From: DAOTVC01 sp034437215 | Lineage (GTDB): Bacteria > Chloroflexota > Anaerolineae > B4-G1 > SLSP01 | Length of the DNA: 64,000 nt | Direction of reading: 5' to 3' | Assembly (NCBI GenBank): GCA_034437215.1 | Contig: DAOTVC010000101.1 | Location: 16,265-80,264, forward strand | Translations under genes and position numbers: made by a program | The notes under the pieces: generated by a model | Told to the model about the DNA's origin: nothing | Databases searched by the model: none | What the model saw: only the letters and a program-made list of their open reading frames with translations | In this document: positions 7,523 through 16,348 of the stretch, piece after piece | Numbering within the stretch: the stretch's first letter is position 1 | How the letters are laid out: each line of letters opens with the position of its first letter

Positions 7523-8947
7523 TCAGTCGCGCTGTACGCTGTCGACGACCTCACCGGCCGCGTCGTAGAGCTCCATGCGGATGGGCATCTGGCCCATGGC
7601 ATGGGTCGAACAGGAGAGGCAGGGATCGTGGGCGCGAATGGCGGCCTCGACCCGGTTCAGCATCCCCTCGGTGATGTTGTTGCCGTCCACGAACTGCTTG
7701 GCGACCATGTTGACGGAGTGGTTCATCGACCAGGCGTTGTGGCCCGTGGCGACGATCATGTTCACCTTGGTGATCACGCCCATGTCGGTGGTCTTGTAGT
7801 GGTGAATGAGCGTGCCCCGCGGCGCCTCCAGGACACCGACGCCCTCGCCGGTGATCTCACCCTGCGGGTTGGCGACGTCCCGCTTGAGAATGTCGGGGTC
7901 GTCCAGCAGGACCTGGACCCGCTCCAGGACGTAGATGAGCTCGATGAGGCGGGCGTAGTGGAAGTAGAGGGTGCCCTCGACCGGCTTGCCGCCGTTGAGC
8001 GACTTCCAGATCTTCATCTCGCTCTGGGCCATGGGCGTGCTGATGTGGGTGGCGGCGTTGAGCCGCCCCAGGGGACCGACGCGGTAGATGCCGTCGGGCC
8101 AGCCCCACCCCTTGTAGAAGGGGGCCTTCAGATAGCTGAAGGGCTGCACGTGCTCGCCGATGTAGTCCAGGTAGTTGTGGGGATCGAACTTCTCCACCTC
8201 GTTCCCGTCGCGGTCGACCAGGCGCAGGGTGCCCTCGTAGAGCTCCAGGGCGTTGTCGTCCTGGACGAGGCCCATGTAGGCCGAGGGGAAGATGGCGAAG
8301 CTCTCCATGAGGTCCTGATTCTGGGAGGCCCAGTCCTTGAAGAAGTCGAGGCCGATCTGCGCCGTCCGGAGGTGCTCGTCAAGCTGGCTGAGCATCCAGT
8401 CGCGGTCCTCGGGCTGCAGGGGCTTGGTGACCCCGCCGGGCACCCCGAAGATGGGGTGCACGCGGCGCTCACCCAGCCGCTTGATGATCTCCTGCCCGTA
8501 GGCGCGCAGGCGTACGGCCTTGATGGCCAGCTCGGGGTTCTCCTGTACAATCCCCACCACGTTGCGGATGCGGGGATCGGCGTCGAAGCCCAGGATAAAG
8601 TCGGGGCCGGCGAGCTCGAAGAAGTGCATGCCGTGGGACTGGATAATCTGCCCCTTGTGCATGAGGGCGCGCAGCTTGTGCGCCGTCGGCGTGGGCTGGG
8701 TGCCCACGATCTCGTCGCACGCCTTGATGGAGGCCAGGTGATGGCTCACCGGGCAGATCCCGCAGGTGCGCGGCGTAATCTGGGGCATCTCGTAGAACAT
8801 CCGCCCCTCGCTGAACTTCTCGAACCCCCGGTACTGCTCCACGTGGAAGAAGGACTCTTTGACCTGTCCCGCGTCGTCCAGGTGGATGGTAATCTTTGCG
8901 TGACCCTCGATCCGGGTCACCGGGGAAATTACAATCTTCTCTGCCAT
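7523..8947 (-). CDS. [NiFe]-hydrogenase large subunit, group 3-like (HoxH/HydL)
   Basis: This is the catalytic subunit carrying the Ni-Fe(CN)2CO site, 474 residues. The proximal motif is RTCGICPVSHH (Cys62, Cys65) and the distal motif is DPCLSCSTH (Cys443, Cys446, His449). Twenty-five residues follow His449, so the protein is made as a precursor for the protease encoded downstream. No signal or membrane segment is seen, so the enzyme is cytoplasmic. It is the last gene of a large minus-strand operon directly after the small subunit (6-bp gap). The sequence style and NuoE/F/G partners indicate a group 3 NAD(P)-linked or bifurcating enzyme rather than a respiratory uptake hydrogenase. The subgroup needs phylogeny. 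Confidence 0.95.
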   Translation of the reverse strand: MAEKIVISPVTRIEGHAKITIHLDDAGQVKESFFHVEQYRGFEKFSEGRMFYEMPQITPRTCGICPVSHHLASIKACDEIVGTQPTPTAHKLRALMHKGQIIQSHGMHFFELAGPDFILGFDADPRIRNVVGIVQENPELAIKAVRLRAYGQEIIKRLGERRVHPIFGVPGGVTKPLQPEDRDWMLSQLDEHLRTAQIGLDFFKDWASQNQDLMESFAIFPSAYMGLVQDDNALELYEGTLRLVDRDGNEVEKFDPHNYLDYIGEHVQPFSYLKAPFYKGWGWPDGIYRVGPLGRLNAATHISTPMAQSEMKIWKSLNGGKPVEGTLYFHYARLIELIYVLERVQVLLDDPDILKRDVANPQGEITGEGVGVLEAPRGTLIHHYKTTDMGVITKVNMIVATGHNAWSMNHSVNMVAKQFVDGNNITEGMLNRVEAAIRAHDPCLSCSTHAMGQMPIRMELYDAAGEVVDSVQRD

Positions 8948-8953
8948 GCTATG

Positions 8954-9508
8954 CTAGCTCCCATCCATACCGTACTTCAGAACTTTACCTTCCAACTTCG
9001 GCATCCGGCCTTCCAACAGTTCACTCAACACGTACCAGATGGCTTCCGCAGAAGGTGGGCAGCCGGGAATGTAGATGTCCACCGGTACGACCTCATCAAC
9101 ACCCTTGACCTGATCCTTGAGAGGAGCCAGGTCCTCGTGCTCGGGGATCTCCCCATCGACGGTGCTCTCGCTCTCGATGTACCCGCGCCGCAGCACCTCC
9201 TGCGTCTCGAAGAAGTTGCGCATGGTGCAGATCCCGCCGGTCACCGCACAGTCGCCCATAGCGATGAGGATCTTGGAGCGCTCGCGCATCAAGCGGGCCT
9301 CTTCCTCCTCCTCCTCGTTGCCGATACCGCCGGTCAGAATACCGACGTCCACACCCTCCTCGGGAGGGTGCTTGAGATCGGTGATGGGCGTCGAAGTGAG
9401 CTCCACGTGCTTGAGGAGCTCCACAATCTTCTCGTCGATGTCCAGAAAGGACATGTGACAGCCCGCGCAGGCCTCCAGCCACTGTGAAGCGACTTTAACC
9501 TTTCCCAT
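8954..9508 (-). CDS. [NiFe]-hydrogenase small subunit, group 3-like (HoxY/HydS)
   Basis: This 184-residue protein holds the proximal [4Fe-4S] cluster that passes electrons from the Ni-Fe site. The ligands are in CAGCHMS (Cys14, Cys17), GGICTMRN (Cys94) and PGCPPS (Cys150). It has no Tat signal and no C-terminal region for medial and distal clusters, so it is the short cytosolic form found in group 3 enzymes. It is followed after 6 bp by the large subunit. Electrons probably pass to the NuoG/FDH-like protein encoded just upstream. Confidence 0.95.
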   Translation of the reverse strand: MGKVKVASQWLEACAGCHMSFLDIDEKIVELLKHVELTSTPITDLKHPPEEGVDVGILTGGIGNEEEEEEARLMRERSKILIAMGDCAVTGGICTMRNFFETQEVLRRGYIESESTVDGEIPEHEDLAPLKDQVKGVDEVVPVDIYIPGCPPSAEAIWYVLSELLEGRMPKLEGKVLKYGMDGS

Positions 9509-9572
9509 AAATTCTACCTCTCTCTCGGATGAAGTGCGCAGCCCGGTGGGGCTGCGTACTCCACACTACTGA

Positions 9573-11276
9573 TCACTTCACCTTCTCGGCGAGCGTCTCC
9601 AGCACCGAGGTCTCGTCGCGGACGTCCTCGGGCATCTCCAGCACCGGCGTCAGCGCCTTGACCTGCCCCTCGAGGTTGGTGATGTGCCCGCTGCGCTCGT
9701 ACCAGAGCGGCGCAGGCAACACCACGTCGGCCCGTTCCGTCAGGGGGGACGCGTAACTGCCCTGCACGATGGTGAAGGCGCCGTTCAGCTCCTCCAACAG
9801 GACCTCGTCGTCGGTTCGCTCACCCAGCATCAAGTATACCACATCCGCGTCGTCCAGCTCCATGGGCTCGAGTCCGGCAGCCCGCGCGCCGGGGCCGTTG
9901 GAGGCGGGCGCGAGCGCCAGGAAGCGGGCCTTGTCGGCCAGGGGCTCCAGCGCCTTGATGGCCTCATCTTGCAGATCGACGCTGTAGACGACGACGGGCT
10001 TCTCGGCCTGCAACGCCGCCTCGACCACCTTGCCGGCCTCTGTGTAGTCCACGTTCAGCTCGGCGTAGGGCTCCAGACCGTTCTCGTCCTCGGTGATCAA
10101 GGCCACCGTGGCGCCCTGGTCGGCCGCGCGCTTGATGAAGTAGCCGACGACCTTCTGCTCCTCCAGGGGATCGGCACCGGCGACGACGATGTAGTCGGCA
10201 TCGAGGATGTCGCGGATCTGCGCGCGCTCCCCGTAGCCCAGCTCGGGGGCGGTGGGCTCGACGCGTCCGGCCCCGGCGTCCACCTTCTCCATGAGGGCGG
10301 CGAAGGCCTCCAGGGCCTCGTTGCTGTTCGCACAACCGGCCAGGCCCAACACCTTGCCCGCCTGCAGCTTCTCGGCGACGAGGCTCAACGCCTCGTCCCA
10401 GCCGGTCTCCTTGAGGGCGCCGTCCTTGCGGACCAGGGGCGCCGTCAGACGCTGGCGCTTCTCGTAGAGGGGCTCGAAACGGCCCCTGACGCAGAGTAAC
10501 CCGCGGTTGGGCTCCGAATCCCAGACGCCGTCCACGCGAAGCAGGCGGTCGTAGCGGGTGACCACGTCGAGGGTACAGCCGACGCCACACTGGATGCAGG
10601 TAGTGGTGGTGTGCGTGACGTCCTTCTCCCGCCCGCCGTAAGCGCTGCGGGCATCGATGAGAGCGCCGGTGGGGCAGACCTGCAGGCAGGTGCCGCACTC
10701 GATACAGGAGGAGTCACCGAAGGGGACGTCCAGGTCGGCCACGACCATGGATTCGGCGCCCCGGTTCCTCAGGTTGAGGGTGTGGTTGGCTGCGATCTCC
10801 GAGCAGGCGCGGATACAGCGCGAGCAGAGGATGCAGCGGTTGTGATCCATAATGAAGTACTTGCGGGAGGCGTCCACCTCCAGCCTCTCGTAGGGTCGGG
10901 GATAGGTGAAGTGATCCAGGCCATGCTCGTAGGCCAAATCCTGCAGCTCACAGTCACCGCTCATCTGACAGTACATGCAGTAGTGGTTGCGTTCGGAGAA
11001 GAGGAGCTCGAGGACGAAGCGGCGCACGTTGTCGATGTGCTCGTTCTTCGTCCGAACCTCCATGCCGTCCGAGACGGGGCAGGTGCACGACGTCTGCAGA
11101 CCGCGCATGCCCTCAACCTCAACCAGGCACATGCGGCAGGCACCCCAATCGCTCAGAGCCGGGTGCTCACAGAGGGTCGGTATCTCGATGCCTGCTTCCC
11201 GCGCCGCTTCCAGTATTGTCTGTCCGCTCTTTGCAGTGACCGCTTGACCATTGATGGTAAGTTCTACTTCGCTCAT
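9573..11276 (-). CDS. NuoG/formate-dehydrogenase-like iron-sulfur protein (HydA/HoxU-like electron hub without H-cluster)
   Basis: This 567-residue protein is an electron wire with many clusters. In order: a [2Fe-2S] domain (Cys36, Cys47, Cys50, Cys64), a His-Cys3 [4Fe-4S] site (His98, Cys100, Cys103, Cys109), two ferredoxin-type [4Fe-4S] sites (148/151/154/158 and 191/194/197/201) and a further four-Cys site (227, 230, 234, 262) heading a molybdopterin-oxidoreductase-like domain. The first half equals the N-terminus of [FeFe]-hydrogenase HydA, NuoG and HoxU. In place of an H-cluster domain it has a shortened FDH/NuoG-like domain, probably without molybdenum. It lies between NuoF and the hydrogenase subunits and most likely links them. 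Confidence 0.9.
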   Translation of the reverse strand: MSEVELTINGQAVTAKSGQTILEAAREAGIEIPTLCEHPALSDWGACRMCLVEVEGMRGLQTSCTCPVSDGMEVRTKNEHIDNVRRFVLELLFSERNHYCMYCQMSGDCELQDLAYEHGLDHFTYPRPYERLEVDASRKYFIMDHNRCILCSRCIRACSEIAANHTLNLRNRGAESMVVADLDVPFGDSSCIECGTCLQVCPTGALIDARSAYGGREKDVTHTTTTCIQCGVGCTLDVVTRYDRLLRVDGVWDSEPNRGLLCVRGRFEPLYEKRQRLTAPLVRKDGALKETGWDEALSLVAEKLQAGKVLGLAGCANSNEALEAFAALMEKVDAGAGRVEPTAPELGYGERAQIRDILDADYIVVAGADPLEEQKVVGYFIKRAADQGATVALITEDENGLEPYAELNVDYTEAGKVVEAALQAEKPVVVYSVDLQDEAIKALEPLADKARFLALAPASNGPGARAAGLEPMELDDADVVYLMLGERTDDEVLLEELNGAFTIVQGSYASPLTERADVVLPAPLWYERSGHITNLEGQVKALTPVLEMPEDVRDETSVLETLAEKVK

Positions 11277-11297
11277 CGGTCGCTTTGCCTCCTTAAG

Positions 11298-12947
11298 TTA
11301 CGTCCTAGCTTTCTCTCTTAATCGTTCAGTAGCCCTATCCATGGGGCAACTACCGGTGGGGCATTCACCCCGCGCATGGGCCTCGAACTCCTCACGGAAA
11401 AAGCGTAGGCCCGTGATAATCGGCACCGGCGCGGCCTGTCCCAGACCACAGAAGGATGCCTCGGCTGCGTATCCGGCGGCCTCTTCCAGGCGATCCAGAT
11501 CCACCCGGGTGCCGTACCCGCGGCGCAGCCGTTCCAATGATTCCAACATCTGGGCCGTGCCTACCCGGCAGGGTACGCACTTGCCGCAGGATTCCATCTT
11601 GAAGAAGCGCTCCAGCACGTAAGCCAGATCGACGACGCAGGTGTCATCCCCACAGACGAGGAGCGCACCGCTCCCGAGGGAGGCGCCCTTCTGCTGCAGG
11701 CTGGCGAAGTCCATGGGGACGTCGAGGAACTCCTCGGGGATCAGACTGCCCGAGGACCCCCCCGTCTGGGCGCACTTGAAGCTCTTGCCGCCCTTCATAC
11801 CGCCACCGTAGATCTCGATGATCTCCCGCAGGGTCGTGCCCATGGGCGTCTCCACCAGCCCGGTGATGTTGACGTCACCCAGCATCGTGTAGACCTTGGT
11901 TCCGGGGCACTTCTGGGTCCCAATGGAGCGGAACCACTCCGCGCCGTTCATGACGATAGGCGGCACGTTGGCCAGCGTCTCGACGTTGTTAACGACGGTG
12001 GGCTGGTTGCGGAAGCCGGCGACCGTCGGGTAAGGGGGACGGATGCGGGGGGTGCCCCGCTTGCCCTCCAGGCTCTCCAGGAGCGCCGTCTCCTCGCCGC
12101 AGATGTAAGCACCGGCACCGGCGTGGACGTGGACGTGGAAGGAGAAGTCGCCCTCCATGATGTTGTCACCCAACACCCCCAGCTCCTCGGCCTGCTCGAT
12201 GGCGTGCTCCAGCCGCTCCGTGGCCTGTCCGTACTCACCACGGATGTAGATCCAGCCCTCGTCGGCGCCGACAGCGTAGCCCGCCAGGGCCATGGCTTCC
12301 AGGACGGCGTGGGGGTCACCCTCCAGGATCAGCCGGTCCTTGAAGGTGCCCGGCTCCGACTCGTCGGCGTTGCAGACGATGTACTTCTGCTCGGCGTCCT
12401 GCTGCGCGACGAAGGACCACTTGAGGCCGGTGGGGAAACCTGCCCCACCACGTCCCTGAAGGCCGGAACTCTTCACCGTCTCCAGGACCGCCTCGGGCGT
12501 CATCTCCGTCACCGCCTGGGCGAGGGCGAAGTAGCCGTCGTGGGCGATGTACTCCTCGATGGTCATAGGATCGATGAGGCCGGCGCGCTTCAGCACGACG
12601 CGCTTCTGCGCGTAGGTGGCCCCCTTCTTCCCGGGCAGGTGCGCGATCTCACCGCTCAAGGTCTCCGGCGGCGCCAGAAGATGTTCGACGACGCGCCCCT
12701 TGTAGAGGTGCTCCTCCACGATGTAGGCGCCATTTTCGGGGGAGACAGGTCCATAGCGGGTGCCCTCGGGGTAGACGATGACCAGGGGTAGGGCATCGGT
12801 GCGATCTACCTGTCCGACGTAGCCCACCTGCACCTCGTCCTCGAGGCCATAGTAAGAGAGCTCGGCCTCGATGGCCAGCTTCGTCTCCTCGGCCCCGCGC
12901 GACATGCTCAGGGGATCTCCGGAGATCAACACGCGCGCGCGAATCAT
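11298..12947 (-). CDS. NuoF-like flavoprotein (second copy, without C-terminal ferredoxin domain)
   Basis: This 549-residue FMN/NAD(H)-binding subunit resembles NuoF/HoxF/HydB. The N-terminal ~90 residues have the thioredoxin-like ferredoxin fold but contain no cysteine, so no [2Fe-2S] cluster is expected there. The glycine-rich GRGGAGFPTG is at 165-174, CGEETALLESLEGKRG and NNVETLANVP follow, and the [4Fe-4S] site is SCGKCVPCRVG plus a later Cys. The protein ends shortly afterwards, unlike its neighbour at 13521-15293, which has two extra ferredoxin sites. It overlaps the upstream NuoE-like gene by 4 bp (ATGA), so the two are a coupled pair. It probably forms a second diaphorase branch. Confidence 0.92.
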   Translation of the reverse strand: MIRARVLISGDPLSMSRGAEETKLAIEAELSYYGLEDEVQVGYVGQVDRTDALPLVIVYPEGTRYGPVSPENGAYIVEEHLYKGRVVEHLLAPPETLSGEIAHLPGKKGATYAQKRVVLKRAGLIDPMTIEEYIAHDGYFALAQAVTEMTPEAVLETVKSSGLQGRGGAGFPTGLKWSFVAQQDAEQKYIVCNADESEPGTFKDRLILEGDPHAVLEAMALAGYAVGADEGWIYIRGEYGQATERLEHAIEQAEELGVLGDNIMEGDFSFHVHVHAGAGAYICGEETALLESLEGKRGTPRIRPPYPTVAGFRNQPTVVNNVETLANVPPIVMNGAEWFRSIGTQKCPGTKVYTMLGDVNITGLVETPMGTTLREIIEIYGGGMKGGKSFKCAQTGGSSGSLIPEEFLDVPMDFASLQQKGASLGSGALLVCGDDTCVVDLAYVLERFFKMESCGKCVPCRVGTAQMLESLERLRRGYGTRVDLDRLEEAAGYAAEASFCGLGQAAPVPIITGLRFFREEFEAHARGECPTGSCPMDRATERLREKART

Positions 12948-13471
12948 ACTTCACCTCCCAACGGTTCGGGTTCCAGGGGCTCGGGGACCTCGTCGGTCAC
13001 CTCGATGTCCTCCCGGTAGCGGGCGAGGATAGGCGGGATCTTCTCCGGCGTAAGGTTGCCGTAGACGTCCTCGTCCACCAACATCACGGGACCGACGGCA
13101 CAGAGGCCGATGCAGCTGGTAGGCAGCAAGGTCCACTCACCGTCAGGGGTGGTCTCGCCAAAGGCGATGCCCAGCTCCTGCTCGAGCGCCTCCCAGACGG
13201 CGCGACCGCCGGCAACGTGGCAGGGCGCGTCCTCACAGAGCTTCACCACATGCCGGCCCTGGGGCTCGACGTTGATCATGCTGTAGAAGCTGGCGACGCT
13301 CATGACGCGGCTCTCGGGCAGCTTGAGGCGCCCGGCGAGCGCCCGCAGCGTCTCCCGATCCAGGTGGCCCGACTCGTCACTGAGCTCGCGCAGCATCTCG
13401 ACCAGCGCCTCTTCGCTCGCCAGGTGCCGTGCGACGACCCTCTCGACACGTTCAAAGGCTTCTTCGTTCAT
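12944..13471 (-). CDS. NuoE-like [2Fe-2S] subunit (second copy)
   Basis: This 175-residue thioredoxin-fold ferredoxin pairs with NuoF. The cluster ligands are in CEDAPC and CIGLC, and the N-terminal helical domain with RVMSVASFYSMI is typical of the 24-kDa complex I subunit and HydC/HoxE. The C-terminus has an extra acidic, proline-rich tail (EVPEPLEPEPLGGEV). ATGA overlap with the following NuoF gene indicates a fixed pair. It is a diverged duplicate of the NuoE at 16349-16858. Confidence 0.93.
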   Translation of the reverse strand: MNEEAFERVERVVARHLASEEALVEMLRELSDESGHLDRETLRALAGRLKLPESRVMSVASFYSMINVEPQGRHVVKLCEDAPCHVAGGRAVWEALEQELGIAFGETTPDGEWTLLPTSCIGLCAVGPVMLVDEDVYGNLTPEKIPPILARYREDIEVTDEVPEPLEPEPLGGEV

Positions 13472-13520
13472 AGGTTTCCTTCCCTAGTGATCATGGATAA
13501 ACGGCTATCGGCTCTCTACG

Positions 13521-15293
13521 CTACTCAACGCGGACGGCGTCGACGGGACAGACCTGCTGGCAGACACCGCAGCGGATGCAGGCGCTCTCGTCGATAACGT
13601 GCGCCTTGCGCGGCTCGCCGCTGATGCAGCTCACCGGGCAGTTGCGGGCACAGCGGGTGCAGCCGATGCACGCCTCGGGATCGATCTTGTATTCGATGAG
13701 CGCCTTGCAGACCTTGGCGGGGCAGGTCTTGTCGTAGACGTGAGCCTCGTACTCGTCACGGAAGTACTGGAGCGTGCTCACCACGGGGTTGGGCGCGCCC
13801 TTCCCCAGACCACAGAGTGATCCGTCGATGATGTACTCGGAGAGCTCTTCCAGCTTCTCGATGTCGCCCGGTCGCCCCTCACCCTCGCAGATCCGGTTGA
13901 GGATCTCCAACATGCGGCGGGTGCCGACGCGGCAGGGGACACATTTGCCGCAGGATTCGTCCTGCGTAAACTCCATAAAGAAGCGGGCGATGTCCACCAT
14001 ACAGGTATCCTCGTCCATGACGACGAAGCCACCCGAGCCCATCATGGAGCCCACCTCGCTCAGACTCTCGTAGTCCACGGGCAGATCCAGGTACTGCTCG
14101 GGGATACAACCGCCCATCGGGCCGCCCGTCTGCACGGCCTTGAAGGCCCGGTCGTTGAGGATCCCGCCGCCGACGTCGTAGACGATCTCGCGGATGGTCA
14201 TGCCGAAGGGAACCTCGATGAGACCGGTGCGCTTGACCTTGCCGGCGATGGCGAAGGTCTTGGTGCCCTTGCTGTTCTCCGTGCCCATGGAGGCGAACCA
14301 CTCGGCGCCCTTGCGCAGGATCTGGGGGACGTTGGCGTAGGTCTCGACGTTGTTGATGTTCGTGGGCTTCCCCCACAGTCCGGAGACGGCGGGATAGGGC
14401 GGGCGCGTCTGCGGCATGCCCCGCTTCCCCTCGATGGAGGCCATGAGCGCGGTCTCCTCGCCACAGACGAAAGCGCCGGCTCCCATGCGAATCTCGAGGT
14501 CGAAGTCGAAATCGGTGCCGAAGAGCTTCTCACCCAGCAGCCCGTACTCGCGCGCCTGGTCGAGGGCCACCCGCAGCGTGTTGACGGCGATGGGGTACTC
14601 GGCCCGGACGTAGATGTAGCCCCGACGGGCACCGATAGCGTAGGCCGCGATGATCATCCCCTCGATGACCGAGTGGGGATCGCCCTCGAGCACGCGCCGG
14701 TTCATGAAGGCTCCGGGGTCGCCCTCGTCGGCGTTGCAGATCACGTACTTGGTCTCGCCCCTAGCCTTCCGGGCGAAGGACCACTTCAGCCAGGTGGGGA
14801 AACCTGCCCCACCCCGACCCCGCAGCCCCGACTGCTTGATCTCTGCGATGACCTCGTCAGGGCTCGTCTCGGTGAGCACCTGGGCGAGGGCCAGGTAGCC
14901 GTCGTGGGCGATGTAGTCCTCGATACTGAGGGGGTCAATCTTTCCCACGTTGTCCAACACCACCCGCACCTCCTTGGCAGAGGGCGGGGGCAACTTCTCA
15001 CTGGGCGGCTCACGGTAGAGAAGATCCTCGACGACGCGCCCCTTGAGCAGATGCTCCTCGACGATGTGCCCGGCGTCCTCGGGCGTCAGATGGACGTAGT
15101 GGGTGCCGTCGGGATAGATGACGATCTCCGGTCCCTCGTCGTCCAGGCCGAGGGTGCTGACCTCCATGACCTCGACCTCGTCCTCGAGATCCAGCTCATT
15201 GAGCTTTTCGTGCAGCGCCGCCTCGACCTCCCGAGCGCCCTTCTCCACACAGCGAGGGTTTCCGCAAACCAGAACATGTGCGCGGTAAACCAT
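13521..15293 (-). CDS. NuoF/HydB-like flavoprotein with C-terminal 2x[4Fe-4S] domain
   Basis: This 590-residue protein matches the HydB/HndC subunit of bifurcating hydrogenases. It has an N-terminal thioredoxin-like domain that keeps only two cysteines (Cys10, Cys15; the later pair is replaced in STLGLDDEG). The FMN/NADH domain follows with RGRGGAGFPTWLKW, then CGKCVPCRVG for a [4Fe-4S] site. The C-terminus has TCPAKVC and two ferredoxin motifs (CIGCTRCARNC, CIRCGVCQQVC). This architecture is that of the flavin site that reduces NAD(P)+ and links ferredoxin. It is preceded by the NuoE, GHKL and HndB-like genes, the same order as in [FeFe]-hydrogenase operons. Confidence 0.94.
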   Translation of the reverse strand: MVYRAHVLVCGNPRCVEKGAREVEAALHEKLNELDLEDEVEVMEVSTLGLDDEGPEIVIYPDGTHYVHLTPEDAGHIVEEHLLKGRVVEDLLYREPPSEKLPPPSAKEVRVVLDNVGKIDPLSIEDYIAHDGYLALAQVLTETSPDEVIAEIKQSGLRGRGGAGFPTWLKWSFARKARGETKYVICNADEGDPGAFMNRRVLEGDPHSVIEGMIIAAYAIGARRGYIYVRAEYPIAVNTLRVALDQAREYGLLGEKLFGTDFDFDLEIRMGAGAFVCGEETALMASIEGKRGMPQTRPPYPAVSGLWGKPTNINNVETYANVPQILRKGAEWFASMGTENSKGTKTFAIAGKVKRTGLIEVPFGMTIREIVYDVGGGILNDRAFKAVQTGGPMGGCIPEQYLDLPVDYESLSEVGSMMGSGGFVVMDEDTCMVDIARFFMEFTQDESCGKCVPCRVGTRRMLEILNRICEGEGRPGDIEKLEELSEYIIDGSLCGLGKGAPNPVVSTLQYFRDEYEAHVYDKTCPAKVCKALIEYKIDPEACIGCTRCARNCPVSCISGEPRKAHVIDESACIRCGVCQQVCPVDAVRVE

Positions 15294-15330
15294 GAAACCT
15301 CCTTAACTCAGATTGATCCCGCGCCCCAGA

Positions 15331-15693
15331 CTACGCGGTCTGAACCTGCCACTCCTCAACGGGCTCGCCGTTGACCAGGTGCTGTTCAACCAGCGCCGGG
15401 ACGCGCTCGGGATCAATTTTACCATAAGTGACGACGTCATTCTCGCCGACCTGGACCTGTACCAGGGGCTCGTACTCGCAGAGCCCGATGCAGCCCGTCT
15501 GCGTCACGATGACGTCGGTCAGCTGGCGCTTCTCCATCTCATCCAGGATGGCCTTCATGGTGTCCCGGGCGCCGGCAGCGATACCGCAGGTGCCCATGGC
15601 GACGGTGACGCGCGCGCGCGCGCCCTCACCGGACAACTTGCGACGCTCCAGGGCCCGCTCCTTGATCTTGCGCAGTTCCTCAATGCTCTTCAT
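15331..15693 (-). CDS. Thioredoxin-like [2Fe-2S] ferredoxin (HndB-like)
   Basis: This 120-residue protein matches the small subunit seen beside HydB/NuoF in Firmicutes and Thermotoga hydrogenase operons. It begins with a coiled KxxEELRKIKE helix, then the cluster motifs MGTCGIAAGARD and TGCIGLC. It probably carries one [2Fe-2S] cluster and shuttles electrons within the diaphorase. It lies 37 bp before the HydB-like gene, in the same operon. Confidence 0.92.
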   Translation of the reverse strand: MKSIEELRKIKERALERRKLSGEGARARVTVAMGTCGIAAGARDTMKAILDEMEKRQLTDVIVTQTGCIGLCEYEPLVQVQVGENDVVTYGKIDPERVPALVEQHLVNGEPVEEWQVQTA

Positions 15694-15765
15694 CTGGACC
15701 TCCTAAAGGTAGTCTCTTCCTCTCCTCGAATACATCCACACCTAAGCTCCATCCTCACACCTCGG

Positions 15766-16329
15766 TTACGACTCCTCCTCGTACAGGGAGCCGATTCCCT
15801 CCTCCAGCATCGACCGCAAGAAGCCCAGCACCTCGGGGTCCGAAAGGGGTACCTCCTCGCCGAGCACCTCGCGGATCTCGCGCGTGTCGCAGGAGAACTC
15901 CCGCCCATCCACCCGGTGGTGGTAGATAAGATCGACCTCCGGGTAGCCGACGATCATACAGGTGAGGGTGGCTACCAAGTCCCCCAAGGGCGGGCGATCG
16001 ATGTGGCTGTGCTGGAAGGTCGCGGAGGTCTCCGTCCCCTCCCCCTTGACCGACTTGATCTCGAAGTGGCCGCCGCACATCTCCGCCGTCTGCTTGAGAA
16101 AGGGAATGCCCAGCCCTACCTTGCGCGTCGTCCGCGTCGTCGTCCAGGGATCGCTGATGCGGCGCACCATCTCGGCGTCCATACCCGAGCCATTATCCCT
16201 GACGGTCAGGGTGAGCCGGTCCTCCTCCCGATCCTCCTCGATCTCAACGTACCCCAGGGTGGCGCCGGCCTTGACCCCGTTCTCGTAGATGTCGAGAAGG
16301 TGCTGGGCCAGATCGCGAAAGACCGTCAT
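15766..16329 (-). CDS. GHKL-type ATPase (histidine-kinase-like ATP-binding protein) of hydrogenase cluster
   Basis: This 187-residue protein contains a Bergerat-fold ATPase: N-box IYENGVKAGAT, G1 VRDNGSGM and G2 GLGI (in RKVGLGIPFLKQ). There is no dimerisation/His-phosphotransfer domain and no sensor domain, so it is not a normal sensor kinase. Such small ATPases recur between NuoE and the thioredoxin-like ferredoxin in bifurcating hydrogenase operons of anaerobes; their role is unknown, with control of complex assembly or activity suggested. It lies directly after the NuoE gene (19-bp gap). Confidence 0.85.
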   Translation of the reverse strand: MTVFRDLAQHLLDIYENGVKAGATLGYVEIEEDREEDRLTLTVRDNGSGMDAEMVRRISDPWTTTRTTRKVGLGIPFLKQTAEMCGGHFEIKSVKGEGTETSATFQHSHIDRPPLGDLVATLTCMIVGYPEVDLIYHHRVDGREFSCDTREIREVLGEEVPLSDPEVLGFLRSMLEEGIGSLYEEES

Positions 16330-16348
16330 GCCACCACCGTGCTCTCGA

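Noticed and set aside
11298..15293. Respiratory complex I
   Set aside because: No membrane subunits (NuoA, H, J-N) or NuoB/C/D are in the locus; the catalytic partners are hydrogenase subunits.
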